A stretch of 64,000 bases of DNA from Breviolum minutum Mf 1.05b.01 (taxonomy: Eukaryota > Sar > Dinophyceae > Suessiales > Symbiodiniaceae), in assembly GCA_000507305.1 (NCBI GenBank), contig DF239793.1, positions 88,968 through 152,967 of the forward strand, read 5' to 3'. This document shows, one piece after another, positions 22,901 through 36,435 of the stretch. Each line of letters begins with the position of its first letter. Position 1 is the stretch's first letter. A model generated the notes under the pieces. The model had not been told where the DNA came from, did not search any database, and saw only the letters and a program-made list of their open reading frames with translations. The position numbers and the translations under genes are program-made.

Positions 22901-25900
22901 CTTGCGGTCTCGTCAGATCAAAGTGAAGGAAAACCCAATGGGGGTTTGCAGCTGAGTAGCTGGGAGACTTGGCGCAGATGATAGATACTCAAGATTATGA
23001 TATAACTATATATACATACATATTCTACTGGAATACTGTAAACAATGTAAAACAACAAGCTTCAAATAGACACGTATAGATATATATATATATACATATA
23101 TTATATATATATTGCAGATGTACTAAAGATGATTTTAGATTATCTATATACCGTATACCTAACTATTTATCTATCTATTTGTCGGTCTATCCATCCATCC
23201 ATCCATCCAATCCATCCATTTATGCATCCATCTATCTATCCAGCTATCCAGCTATCCAGCTATCCAGCTATCCATTTGTTCGCCTTTCCATCTATCCATC
23301 TATCTATCTATCGATCTATTTGGCAAATGTATGTACATAATGTATACCGCATAGTATTTGTTTCTCTATGGCAGTTCTTTGTTCTCATTCCATTACTTTT
23401 TTCAAATCGCAATTCGACGCCAGTCAGGATTGTACTACAGCTGCTCAGCAATCCTTCCTAATAGTTGCTGGATCGAAACTGGGCCGTCAAATTTGGAATG
23501 TTTTAAACTTTGGCCCCTAAAACCCAGGAGTTTCACCATTGCTGTCTGGGAGTTTTCGGATGCACTCCGCCGAAGGAAGGAAGATGATGACCGTCCTCTC
23601 TGCATATGTCTAAGTCCAGATGGTTCAACCGCGGCTGTTGGATGTGACACCGGAAAATTGTGGTTTCTGAGTACCAAAGATGGAATCTGAGCTGAAGTTT
23701 TAGTGTATCCCACGTACCACAAAACTCTCTCCGAGAGGCTGTGGAACCCACACAAACTATTGCCAAACATGAGTGATCCAGCGTACAGCTCGGATGTTGC
23801 GAAGGAAGTGTCTCAAAAGAGGTGTTTAAATTTCCTTTGCCATGCCCCTCACACGATTCAGAAAGTACTTTGCACTGAGAACGTGATGAACACTGCAATC
23901 ATCAGTTGGAACAAGGACTATGACGTTTTTGCATGTTTTCTGGCAATCTGTTGAGGCAAAACAGTGCGTGAAATCAACGAAGCCCACAGTGAACGGATCT
24001 TTTGTTGTGAGTGGCTGGACGAAGATTGTATCGCAACTGGGAGCGAGGACAGGGGGTGTAGCAAAGAGTGGGATTCACGATGTCTTGAGCTACACCTCCT
24101 GGTCTTGAGTGTTGTTTTTTGTCGCCAATCAGATAACTGTGCACAAGCTGAAGTGACTAAGTGGTTTTGCTCCTGAGATTCGAATTTTGAACTTTCTTCC
24201 AGAAATTTTCAAAAGAATCGAAAAGTCACCAAGAGAAGATTCGCTTGGCAAAATTGGACAGGATAATTGATGCACAATAAACTTTTGAGATCTGTCAGTC
24301 ACCCAATTCTTCATGTTAATTGCTAGAGTCCCTGATAGTCCCTTGCCTTTGGGTGTGAGGATGGCAGCGTGTCTTGTTGGTCTTTGACTGGTCAGTGCAT
24401 TGCCTCCGCACGGCCTTACGATTCTGGTGTTCGATGCTTTGCTTGGACCCAGGATGGACAGAAAGTTCTTTGTGGAGGAGCATCCTTTTTGTGGGACCAT
24501 TTCATCCAACCCGTTCTGTATGCTTTTGTTAACATTTCCTGGTTGCGAGTCAGGGCAACCAGCATGGAAGAAATCCAGTCATCAGATTGCGCATTTTTTA
24601 ACATGTTCCTGCAGGAGATTATCAATCTCCGCGGCTCATGCATCTGGGCGCAGCAGGGGAAGAGGGTTACCTTCTCATGGAGTACAAGGACATCATACGA
24701 CAGGCTTGGTTATACCACAGGAGTCGGAGTTCAATGCAAGAGTTTGAGCCGAAAAACACCTAGACTTCCCACGCCTTGTGGTTTCCACTGAAAGATTTCA
24801 GAATTTACAACTTCATGATAACGTCTGGGTTTTGTTGCTCAAAAAAAACTGGGAGGTGCTTTGTGCATCATAAAATCACCTTCCAGGTTTTACGACATGT
24901 TTTTACCATCAAATCCAGCCAGTTGATGATTGCCTTTTGTTTCTCCCTAAAGTTCATGGATTTTCCCAATCCGTTCTCAGGAATTGACCGTTAGCACTTC
25001 TTGCAGCATCTCTCTTAGCTCGGATGATCAACGTGCTGTGACATGTAGCTGGGACAAGGTGCTGGTGGATGTTTCAACCAGTCATGGAGACTTGGTTGTA
25101 GATTTTTGACACACATACTGTTGATGGAAGAAATCCTGCACCAATTAATACGGTAACAATCCTATTATGTATATACAGGGTTTTGTACATACCAGGTGGT
25201 TGTTTGGGATTTCTGAACCATCAACAGTATCATAGAAACTCCTAGATTCCCAGCTGTTTTTGTACATATACTGATTCTTTCGCAGATATCTCTACAACTA
25301 TATGATACGATGGAGGTTCATTTAAGATCCCATGTTGGCAGTGATCCTTCGCAAAGTGTCACTTCCACATCCTCGGAATGGGAGGCTTTGCGTGTTTGGG
25401 ATGTGAACTCTGGGAAGCTTCTCTTGGTTGTGACACAGGCGAGGCAAAAAACCTTGGAATACCACAGATTTTGACAGACATTGCTTTTGAGGCTTACTCT
25501 TTTACCGTTTTGCAAAACCATTGCCAATTCTTGCAGATCTTTTTGGTCAATTTTTGGCCGACCTTGCTAATTTTGCCAAATTTTCGGTGTCAATTTATTT
25601 TGCCCCATTTTTGAAAAACAAACTCCCAGAATGACCGGCAGGTCTCCGATTGGGTGGTCAAGGGCTTTGGCGCAACCTTGGCAGGCGATCTTGAGGGATT
25701 CACCTACATCCGGAAGATGTTTCTTTTTGGTGTAAGTTGGTAAGAAAAGTAAAAAAAATAACCTGGAAAACTAACATGCCCCCCCAAAACAAGGGACCAT
25801 GAAAGGAAAGGAACTGAATCATTTTGCATACTAATTAAAAGTGAAATCATTTGTTTAGTTTTGAGTTTTGGGATCATTTTCCATGCATGTGATAATCAAC

Positions 25901-27438
25901 GCAGGGTGTTACGGGGGTACCAAAGGCAAGCCCGAAATGGGCAACCCCCCCAATTAAACAGCCAGGGTTTGGGCTGTATTTTCCCACCCAAGTTGTAATG
26001 GCTTCCTAGTCTCAATTCCAGTCTCTGGGAATCCAGCCATTTTGTAAACGCTGCTGGAGTTTCAACATTTTTGAAGGTTTCATGATCATTATTACTATGA
26101 TTATCATTGTTATCATTATTATTTCTATTATTATTGTCATTGTTGTTACGATTTTTATTATTATTATTGCTATTTTTATTATTAGTACTAAAAGTATAGT
26201 ACATTCTTTTCACGGTGTTTTGACTTCCAGGGGCCATTGGTTTGTTTTCCAAGTACAGCGACCTTTTGCTGTCTGAGGTGACGACTCAGGTCTTTGTGTC
26301 AGGGGCTCGGTAAACAACGATGGCACGAGCCTTGTAGGTCATGAAGCCCATCACTATGATCCCTAGAGCCTGATTTTCTGGGCATGAAACGTGGCAGCAA
26401 ACCCCAAAAAGATTCCCATGATGTTGGATGCTGACATTTGCTTTACCAAACAAAAGTACCTTGACATATTTTAAAGAAACACCGGTGAAGAAATCCCCGG
26501 GATGAAAAATCCACAGGTCTCTTACAGCTGGGATCGGCAACTCCAACTCTGGAATTTACCGACAAGTGGAGGTGGGGGGATGCTGACAGGGGCACCACAT
26601 ATGAGACGTGGGGGACCTGAACAGTGCCGTGTGAACACTGAAGAGTCCATTCAAAAGAGCAGTCACAGTCATTCTTGAGGAATTTGTAGTGCTCATATGG
26701 TGGACCACATGTACGCCATGTAACAAAGATCTGCGTGTATGTACTGTATATATATATATATATACACATACATACACCTTTTGGGATCAATATACGTGAC
26801 TTGCATTGTTTTTTAAGCAGTAGTTTTAAAATTTGGGCCGCAGCTTTCTCATGGTATGCGCCCAAACAACAATATGTATTGCAATGCATTTTGTTGTAAT
26901 GTCATGTAATGTTATGTAACGTAACGTAATGTAATGCAATGCACTGTACTGTAGTGTAGTGTAGTGTAATATGATGTAATGTAATGTAATGCAATGCATA
27001 CGTAGGTACATAGGTAAGTACATACATACATTCATTACAAGGTGCGGACTCTGGGTCCTGTCCCCACCTGGGCCCCACTGACAGTCTACTGGGTGTGTCT
27101 CAGAATTAGAGCTCCAAGTGCAGTAGTGGTTTCCTACATTTCTGTTGTGGGTGTGCTTATTTTCGAGGCGTCCACAAATCGGTATATATATACATATTAT
27201 ATTGTATAATATACATTTACGCAGCGCAGATACGTACATTTGAAGTATAGAAGTACTTGGATTTTTGAACTTGGACCACCCAGACATTACATTCTGAAGT
27301 GAGTGTTCTACCCCTAGAATCCCAGGTTTGTTTCCTTTGATTTTGGTGGCCAGGTACAGAAAAGGTCTGGAAAGACCTTGTGGTCGTAGACTCCAAAAAT
27401 GCTCCACAACGGCTGAGTACTTGCCAATGTCAAGGGGG
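19983..27438 (+). CDS. WD40-repeat (beta-propeller) protein, about 14 exons
   Basis: Scaffold-type propeller protein. Proposed exons: 19983-20045, 20261-20441, 22352-22473, 22553-22609, 22736-22911, 23528-23682, 23956-24047, 24360-24477, 24657-24745, 24981-25058, 25385-25438, 25642-25729, 26231-26304, 26517-26571 and 27354 to about 27438. Phases agree at all 14 junctions and every acceptor is AG|G. Joining restores WD blades, for example SASNDLSVKIWDLSQD, LGHTSSVFTVDLSDS, ASGSDDNSISLYDVKKQ, VTCSWDKALRVWDVNSGK and FVSGVSYSWDRQLQLWNL. Intron starts are seven GT, five GA and two GC. At least seven blades are visible. The boundary near 22371-22408 is uncertain because the blade there is slightly too long. 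The start codon is not identified; a possible end is at 27787-27819. No partner or pathway can be named. Confidence 0.85.
23165..23312. repeat. ATCC/ATCT microsatellite
   Basis: Tetranucleotide array in the WD40 intron 22912-23527, preceded by a TATATA tract. Confidence 0.9.
25116..25229. mobile_element. MITE-like element, complete copy 2
   Basis: A 114-base element with terminal inverted repeats. The left end is TACTGTTGATGGAAGAAATCC. The right end reverse-complements to TACTGTTGATGGTTCAGAAA. TA at both ends fits a TA target as used by Tc1/mariner-type elements. It lies wholly inside the WD40 intron 25059-25384. No coding capacity. Confidence 0.7.
26083..26195. repeat. ATT-rich microsatellite
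   Basis: Imperfect ATT and ATC triplets in the WD40 intron 25730-26230. Confidence 0.85.
26745..27240. repeat. TA and GTAAT simple repeats
   Basis: TA run at 26745-26773, degenerate TGTAATG pentamers at about 26888-27000, and TA/CATA tracts near 27010 and 27185, all in the WD40 intron starting at 26572. Confidence 0.85.
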
Positions 27439-30400
27439 CCCAGTTTGATGATGGTTGAAGGGTCAAGGTTTGGGGTTAATGGTGTTTGTTTTTACACAGT
27501 GATATTTGAGATGTGACATAGGGTGATGTGACTTGCGACATGTGGCATGAAATGTGCCCTCTCTTGAAATATATAGATATATGTATGATATTTGATATAT
27601 ATATATATTTTCCACGATCTGTGGGTACTGCAAAAAAAACGTATATATATATATACAATATGTATATGTATACGTGTGTATATGTATAGATGTATGCACA
27701 TGAACACATCAGTTTGGCCTTCCAAAATACTGCACCAGGGGAACCAAACTGCTTGGATAGATTTGTTTGGGATGGCCTCCTTTCAGGTGGGGAACCGTGT
27801 GTCAACCATTGAATCTTAATCTTATTCTACTTCACAATAGCAGAAGCCTATTTTTTCATTTGAACACTGCATTCAGTTTGTATAGCGGTTTGTTTCTTTC
27901 CGGAGAAGTTCATTCGGACTGATGCGGAAGATATGTATTCATGCACGGTGTATGTTGGCGGAGTAATGATGAATCTGAGGTGATGCATCATTGGTGCACA
28001 TGGCATGCGCGCCACGTTGGCATGATACTGTAAGGTTCGATATTCGCCATCGTTGTCGTGGGGGTGTTGTGCTTGTTGTCACAGCAAATCACAGCAGCTG
28101 CAGTGTAGCTGCAGTGCTTTGTTTCTTCCCCTCATGGCAGATGGTTTAAGATGCGATAGTTCCTTGCATGCAGCTAGCACAGGTGCCCTAGCAAGAATCT
28201 ACAGCTGGGGAGCTTTCTGATCCATTTCTGTTTGAAGGCGAAGTTTGGCTTTTTCCGATGAGGATGGAGGCATGCACTTCTTCAAGGCACCAGCGTTTTT
28301 TACATCGTTAGACCGTTAGACTGATGAGCCTTAGGGGTCACCATCCAATCCATTCTCAAGCCATGCTTGGATTTTGACGGCTGAAAAATGAGGTGGAGAT
28401 GAAACAAGTGAGCTGAAGGTGAGCTGGCAGGAGTGCTTGGAAGGAAACGTGACTTTTGTACAGCAACCCTCTTTGTACAAAAAAACTCGGCAAGCTTGCT
28501 CCCTCTATAGACTCTATAGTCTGTATAGATATGATTTACTACTATGATTTAAAGTAAATTATATAGTTGGACATATATTATACTACAAATACGAGCAAAC
28601 AACTTATGGCTTGGACTTTAACCGGCTCAAACTTATGGCTGGAACCTTCCGATGGATGTGACAGTCCAGCATCAAGTCCAGTCTTCTCAAACTGGATCAA
28701 CAAACTGCGCAGCAAAGGTCGCGTCAGGCAGTGCAAAGAGTCGCGCATTTTCTTGCGGCGATGCTGCCTTTTTTGGATCAATTTTAAATGTTCCAGTCAT
28801 ACCGGTTTTTTGCCGACCAAGTGCTGCCAGATTGGCAGATTGAAGGGTTTGCTCCTGCAAAAGGGAGGGTGGCTGGGGGGATAGAGGAAAACACCCAAAG
28901 GACTCAGAGCCTCCAAATCTTATTTTGTTTGATGCACATGTCTAGTTGTGTCTCCTTGTTTTCCGTGACTTGCAAATCTATGGAATCTATGGCACACTTG
29001 CTGCCTCGTAGCAAGAGGATTTAGATAAGTTGCTTAACAGCTGCCACTTCTCTGTTCCTCATCTTTTTGGCTCAAAAACAAGTGCCGGGTGGCCCAATAA
29101 ACACCGCCCCCCCCGACTGGTGAGAAACCAATGGATTCAATGGATTGTGTGGAGGTAGGGAGTGTCATCCACAATCCCTGTACCACCCATCCAAACTGCT
29201 GTGCAGGTGTGAGTACCTGAGGCACAGGGAGTCATGAAAAGTCCATCATTTTTTTGGGAGGATCCAAGAATCCGAGTAGCCGACTGCCAGTCGTCAAAGA
29301 TCGAGTTAAATGAGTCATACAAGAATATTCCAACATCTCTTTGTCTTGACGTTGTTGTTTTCAGGGCCACTTTTGTGATGGTCATGAATAGTCACACTTT
29401 AAAACAAATTTGCTTCGCAGCATCAGCTCAGTTCAAGAGGAAGTTGTCAAGGGAACAAGGACATGACATCACTGGTATCAGCACTAACATTAGGATTCAG
29501 TTCACCTGCCCCCTTCCCCAAAGAAAAAAACACATGATGCTGGACGTGAAGACTCCGAAATCCTCCCATTCGAAAGCCGTGGTCTTTTTTGGGACAAGAT
29601 TGGCCTAGACTGATCGAAGTTACGCAAAGAAGAAGGGACGAAAACGGGACCACTGCCAATGAGCAAGCAACGCAGCGGAAAGCTGGCCCAAGATGAACAT
29701 GACTGGAGGCATGACCCTTGCTTTTCGTGCTACAAAAGAGGTGTACACTTTAAGGAGGATCTGAATGATATTTTCGGAAGCATGAGTTTTTTTTTGTAAC
29801 AAAATTAATAAATTTACCCATGAAGCACCGAAGCACCAGTCAAAAGGACATACCTTGGTGAAGCCCCGGCACCTGCCTTTTTTCGGTCAGGTGCATCTTC
29901 ACGAGTGCATTGGAGGAGACCTGGTGTCCCACTCTGGAGGCGGTCATCCGTCATAGTCACCCATGGTTTCCCTGTAAGGGGATGGTGATCAACCCCATAT
30001 TAGGGATATTTAAAGCACCCATTTATGAGGATATCTCCTGATTGGATTTTTTTTTTGCTGGGAATTTTCTAGGATTTTTGTCTGAAAGATGATCAAAGCT
30101 TGAGTTTTTCAATGAGACAAGAATTGGACATCAACAAAACAAGTGGATTTTGTCAGGAAGCGATTCAAAAGCTGCCATTGAAGGATGTCGACAGGCACGG
30201 CGTTTCTTTTGGAGGGTGGAGGGTGGATCACTTTTGCCAACTCGTGCCCCCTGGATCGTTGCAAACTTAGATCTCTAAGACTTGAAAAGCCATGAGATGA
30301 ACCACCTACAGGGCTAGCCGCTGGTTTTTTTTCCAGAAGTTTGTTGGGGTGCTATTTGATGTGGGGGTTTCCTAAAATGCTGGGTTTCCCCAACAAACCC

Positions 30401-31099
30401 ATGGGTTTTCCTCCCAAAAATGATCATTTTGGTGTGTTTTGTTGGTACCACCATTTAAGGAAACACCCATGTATTCCAACGACATTCCTCCCTTCCTTTT
30501 GAAGCACATCCAAAAGTGTCTCAGGGAGTTGGTCCTGGAGCAGATTCATCACTTCCGAAAGAAGCATTTGCTATCAGTTTCATGGTTCCAAAACAAAACT
30601 CCTTTGGGAATCCGGTGATGGTTCCAATCCGGGAATCCGGTGATGGGATGGTGGAACGAACCCTTCCAGGAGCTCAATTTGTAACCCGTAAAGGTGATTT
30701 TGGAAGATGATTTTCCTTGGAACCAAGGGACGTTGGAGGTTCCATGTGGCTGTCTTCAGGAGAGTATATGTTAATATACATATATACACTGTATACACAG
30801 ATATCTACTGCATATGATTAGTGTATATAATTAGAGACTGCAGTGTATATATATTATGTTTATATCCACATATATATATATATATACACACACACATACA
30901 TCCCTGTATGCAGATATCGGTGTGGCTCAGATGCTTGATTACCCTCAGAAAAGACATCGTTCCTTCACAAGTGATTGGTCAACCCATGGTGTGTTTTGAA
31001 GTTTAAAGAATCCTATCTTGTTCCATCAGCTGTCAAAACAGGTCGGGACCAAGTGAAACCCGTTGAACCGAAGCCCTGAAAATGATCATCTTGGCCCAG
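27439..31099. other. No firm gene; TA-rich tracts
   Basis: Holds TA microsatellites (27570-27690 and 30770-30900). A frame at about 28640-28790 is open and protein-like in two registers, so neither can be trusted. The gene at 31.1 kb may start here. Confidence 0.4.
27787..27819 (+). CDS. Possible last WD40-gene exon
   Basis: After CTTTCAG, the frame encodes VGNRVSTIES then TAA. A second register also stops within a few codons, so the gene plausibly ends here, but the exon is very short. Confidence 0.25.
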   Translation: MGNRVSTIES

Positions 31100-34000
31100 G
31101 TGCTTAAAAAGAATACTGCTGAGCTCCGCGCTTATAATGAGGAGCACCCAGATGGCTTACCTGCAATTTTCAGTTTCTTGGATCCATAATTAATTGTGTG
31201 GCGGCCTCATCCCACCCAGACTCGTGTTACCTAAAGAGTGGTGGGAGGTGAGAAGGGAGTTGAGTTTGGAGAAAATGAAACAGCGTCCGTACTTGTTCCG
31301 ATGCGATCTTTAGAATGGAAGGAACCGTTATGATTGTCCTTAATTGTACTGAGAAACAAGATTGACAACTAAAATTCTGCTGAATTTTGAGCCACCAAGC
31401 AGCTTTGCGGAACACGACATCATTCATGACATGAAAGAAACGAAGTTTAACGAAAAACATGACATGAAAGAACTTCTCTCTACGTGCCCGGCAGATCTTA
31501 GATTAGCCTTATTCCCTTAGCTCCTTTGAGTTTAGTGGGATTTTACATGTAACCACTTTAAAGTTTCACTTTTTAGCAGGGTTTTCCCTAAGGGTTGAAC
31601 CATGGTTTTTTTTTTCACATCAAAAAAATCCCAAGGTTTTTTGGTGGAGCAACCAAGTCTCTTTGAGCTTGTCAGTCAACAGCACCTGGATGGCAGCAGT
31701 TGAATCCGATTACTCCCTACGGGGTAGCGAAAAAAAAACACCCGGAATGTCTCAAGGTTTGCTACCTATTTAAAGCCCCCCAAAATTTGATGTCCAAGTA
31801 TCTAAAACCAGGTGTAATTAGAATATTGGGGTATCTTTTTGTTTTGGCTCCAGAATTTTAGGGGGTGTTCGAAAAAAAACACCAACAACGTCACAGTGAA
31901 TTCAAGGTAAAATTCATCCAATTTTTGGGAAGGCTCAAGGCTATTATTTCCGCGGAAATGAAATTTTATCGACTCTGTTGCTGTTTTGGATGTCATCACG
32001 CAAACAGGTATCTCAACAACCCTAATGCCCGGCAAGTGGACCACGAAGTCTCTGAGGGCTTGATGAAGGTGCCCAAAACGACTTTTGAGTCCATCCCGTG
32101 AATCATGGGGATTGGCATTTTTTTTATTACCAAAAAGCCCCTGTCTTTTGTTGAAATACATGCGGATTCGGCAGTTTTTTGGCATGGCATATTTTCTTGG
32201 TCCCAAACAAAAAAGATTGGTTTGGTCGCAAGGGGGATGGATGGTGACTCTATTGATATTGCCGATCTGCTCCAGGTGCTGCCTTACGTGAAACTCTTGC
32301 TGAAATCCTTGAGGAGACGATAAGAAATTAGCACAGCAGGATTTCGATCAAGAAGTAGCAGCCTTTTAGAAGCTTCATGAGACTCTTCCTGTCAGTGTTA
32401 CTTGCATGGGATGTTGCATGGGTACCCATGTCTTTTTGAAGTTGGTACAGTAATTGAAAAATAGATGGCACACCGTCCCTACATATTGGTTGATACGGAC
32501 CCTTTACTCATCTACCTTTTGATATCGGCAAGCCATCTATTTTGACCTTAAGGTAATTGCCTAGCTATCCTCATGACCAACAGCCACAGGAACCTTCCTC
32601 CAGAGTTCCACTATAAGGGCCAGGTCGGAACCCAAGGTGAAAGGGATGGCATTTTCCATGGGCATTTTTTCCATGGAACCTATGTGACTGTTCACTGAAT
32701 AGAAGGCGCCATCTTAGTAAGTGCAATGGATGGATCAGGGCTGGAAGAAACGATGGAAAACCCATGGAGACACTAGATTTTATGGGAACGGATCACATAT
32801 CCCATCAACAAAAATCGCCTTAGAGTCGATGATGTTCCTCTTCCCCAGGATATGGGATGAACCCTTCCCTGGAGACACTATCAGGGATAATTGGATGCAC
32901 CCCTACCAACGTGGGACGTACCCCTATGGGATCCCTTGACACTAGATCTCCCATGATTTCCAAGTCATTTGTGTTCAGGTCTATCGCGCCCTGTCTGAAA
33001 GACATGACCATTTGGAGCGCCGTTTCTATTCTGGCCGTCATTTCTACAGGACGGTTTTCAAAAAAACGGGGGGGGGGATGACTCACGTGACAGTTGTAGA
33101 AAAAAACAACAACATCTCTCAGGTGGGCGCTGTTCAGAAAACATTTGGGCTGTGAAAATATGACAATTTTGGAAGGTATTTGTTGGACACATTTTTGCAT
33201 GGGATGATGTCGACCTTTGTGCTTGCCACTTTGCTTTCCCAAACGTCATGTTTTTTTTCCAGGTATGGTTTCAACTTTACGACCAAAAACTCACAGCCTG
33301 AGATGAGTGAGTCTATTGGCACGCTTTGGCAGTGCCTTGGTCCGGTTTCCTTCAAGTGCGACAGAACATGTGTGGATGCTTAATGGCTTAATGTAAATGA
33401 AATAACAAGGACTTTCAATTCATCCCGAAAGACTAGGGAAAAGAAAGCACTTCTCCAAGCTCCAGTGCAGAGATGACATTCGGACGAATCTAGATCAATC
33501 TTCCGTGTGAAATTCTGCAGACTGGGTCAAAACTGAGGATCAACACCAACGGTGAGGCATTTTTTGGGAAGGGCTTGTTGTCCCGGGTTAGCACCTGGGG
33601 AGAAGAGATGAGAAGCCGAAGCCTTCATCAGCCATCAGCCATCACCAAAGTTCCCATGATTGCCGCGAACTGAGCCATCCACCTTTTGGAGATTGGGCCG
33701 CCAGGCTTTCAACCTCTCCTTTTTGATGCAACGTGAAGAGGACGTCCTGCTGCCTCCACTCACATGTTTGGAGGCCAGCCGCCAGCCAAAAAAGGGCTGA
33801 GGCTTTTTTTTTGTCCTGTTCAAAGAAAATTTTCCAATGACTTGTGGGTGAAGTAGTGCAACACAAGTCTTTTTCAAGATCGAAGAAACTATATATTTCT
33901 AGCCTTTGTAGTCTCTTTGACCCTTCTGAGATTCTAATTCTTCGCTCATTTAGGCTACAAATTGTGGGCAACTGCTTGAGTGGGAGTTGCTTTCCGGGAC

Positions 34001-34585
34001 GGCAGTTTCATCTCGAAAAAAAACCATTGAGGAACTTCCAAGCAATCCTGTGAAGGTTCAATCTTGTCAGCCAGATCCTGCTGGCCCGGATGTTATTTGT
34101 TTTCAACAAGTTGGACTGCCAGAAACTTGTCCTGTGGAAGGCTTGGATGAAGGGCTGGGATGAGTGGCAAGCCAACTGTCGATTCGAAGATCTCAAAAAA
34201 TTTCCCGGGGCATGTCATCGTGTGGGTGCAAGCACCGGTGGCAGGTTGTGAGCAAGCGCTGACTGCGGAGGCAGGTCTTATTTGAAGCAGCAAATAGGGC
34301 CAGGGGCCCAACTCCAATGTAAATCCAGAGATTCCAGAGATTTTTTTGCTCTTCGACCAATCGAATTTCCTTTGATTCTTTGATTTCCAGAAATGAATTT
34401 TCGAGGATACTGTGATTCCTTTTGTTCCTCGACTTTTTTGATTGCAAGTCATGGACCATGGATTTCAAGGTTGTCCTTAAAGGAGTTGCACTGACATTAC
34501 CGGCAGGAAATGCCGGATCATCTGGCCGAGCATTTCCACAGCTATTGGAACTTCCACAAGTTGTCCTCACAGCTTACCATTCAGG
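31100..34585 (+). CDS. Unrecognised intron-rich gene, helical product
   Basis: I do not recognise this protein. Proposed exons are 31100-31162 (VLKKNTAELRAYNEEHP), 31907-32068 (VKFIQFLGRLKAIISAEMKF), 32233-32275 (GDSIDIADLLQ), 32979-33053 (VYRALSERHDHLERRFYSG), 33263-33295 (VWFQLYDQKLT) and 34507-34585 (EMPDHLAEHFHSYWNFHKL). All acceptors are AG|G. The last four exons join in one phase. The junction 32068/32233 does not, unless the second exon ends at a GT donor at 32008. The intron starting at 33296 uses GC. The product would be mainly helical, charged and soluble. Overlapping minus-strand frames (32820-33242) are open, but the direction agrees with all other genes here. The true ends are unknown. 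Confidence 0.45.
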
Positions 34586-36435
34586 GCTTCGTACCCGAAA
34601 AGGAGAATGGTCTGAATGGGTCACAGAATCATATGGTCAAAAAACGTGAAAATGGATGGGCGCAAAACAACACTGAAGTGATGGTACTTGCCAGGCTTCA
34701 TGGGTGCCAGGGTATTATCAACTCCTTTTCTTTTACTAGTCTTTTGTCAGCTTCACTCGAGGAGCTTCGAGTCCTGGCATCAATGTTAAAGCGCCTTGGG
34801 CAGCATTTGTTTTTTGGCGTTTGAAAACAAAATCATGGAACATCACATCTACAGTTTTGAGAGATTTGTTTTGAAACATCTGAATGATGAAACAAAGGAT
34901 TCCTTATTATGATTAGTTTCACCATTTCCAACCCTATGATTCTATGATGGTTATGAATAATCCCTCAGTTTCCCAAATCATTGGGAAATTCCTATGATGA
35001 AACCCATCAATTATGGTTAAACCGGAATGGTCCTATGATGAGTTTCACCATTTCCAATCGTCAATTAAAAAGCCGCCCACGGCTCTAATGGTGACACCGA
35101 AACAAGTGGGCGAGGTTTCAACAAAAAAATGTTCAGATTTGAATTTTACGTAAGAAATTTAGCATACCACAAATGGCCATATTTCAAAGCCAGAACCACC
35201 TTTTCCAAGGCCCACCATTTTGGGTATGCATGTGAGTATCTTCACCAAGGTGCTGGTAAAAGACATTTTTTTTGTTTTCGCCTCTATTTTTTGGGGGGAA
35301 GATGAACCCCATTTCGACTACAGTAATATTTTTCAAAGGGGTTGGGGGTTGGTTCAACCACCAACTTTCCGTTGAGATGACTTTGGGAAAGACGTCGAGC
35401 GCTAAGGACACCCGCAAAGGTCCAGGCTTTGGAACTGGTGAACACTGATCTCTCAGATACGGGGACGAGCATCCTTGCTGAGGCGCCGGGTGTGTGTGTT
35501 GGTTGCGCCAATGTTGTAAATTTGGAAGATGGGTGGCTTTAAAGCTATGCTAGAGGTGACATATTATATATGTATATATGATATGTAATGTATATTTCAA
35601 GATACCTTTACACATTTTTTTGAGATCTAAGGGGGTACATTATGTATTTGCAATGTATATACATATCTATATCTAATGCACATGACATTGCTGACTACTG
35701 TATCTTCCCTCACCTCATGAGGCCATTAAAGTCAATCGCAGGGTCACACATCTGGCGCTACGTTCGATGCCTGGCGGCAATGGCGGGAAACATGTGAAGT
35801 GAAGTTGGAGCAAGTTAGGTTTGCAACAACAAAACCATGGTTGGTGAACATTTACCCATAGTTTTGGTGGGGGAATCCCTTTTACCATAGCTAGTTTCGG
35901 TGGGGTATTAAGTCCTGGAAGTTTCACAGCGAGTTTACCCCTCAAAAATGGACCCGGGACCCAAAAAAGAAAAGGATCGTCTTCTAGTCTTCGAACCATT
36001 GAGAAAATCAGGGGGGTATACTGTTGATGGAGCAAGATCTAGCAAACCAACTGGGATGCTTAAACCAGTCTTAAACAATGGTAATTGATGGGATTTAACA
36101 AGATCAGTTGGTGAAGGATATTGTTCATCAATAAGGTTTCAATTTAAAGTGCTACGAGAGAAGTTTCTGAAATGTGGCGAATCTAAGTTGACCTGATCTG
36201 ACTGCCAGTATCCCAAGTCATGATGTTACAAGCCGTGACCATGTGAGCACCAAAACCCTGCTTATTTGGTGTATATAGGGATTATACTACACAGTTATAC
36301 AGGGATTTCAATGTTGCTCATGTGTTTCTGCGACTTACTTGCTTGTAGATTGTCATCTTGGAAAACAACACTGGAACAACTTACCTGCCATCCACGCCAT
36401 CTGTGTTGAACTAAGAAACTTGGTGGCTAAAAGAG
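34586..36435. other. Stretch before the LRR exons
   Basis: No exon with firm boundaries. The N-terminal part of the LRR gene should lie here. The frame just upstream of 36436 (LRNLVAKR) already fits the end of a preceding repeat. Confidence 0.4.

Noticed and set aside
32820-33242. 140-codon minus-strand frame
   Set aside because: It overlaps a plus-strand exon (32979-33053) with good splice sites and phase; probably an antisense shadow.
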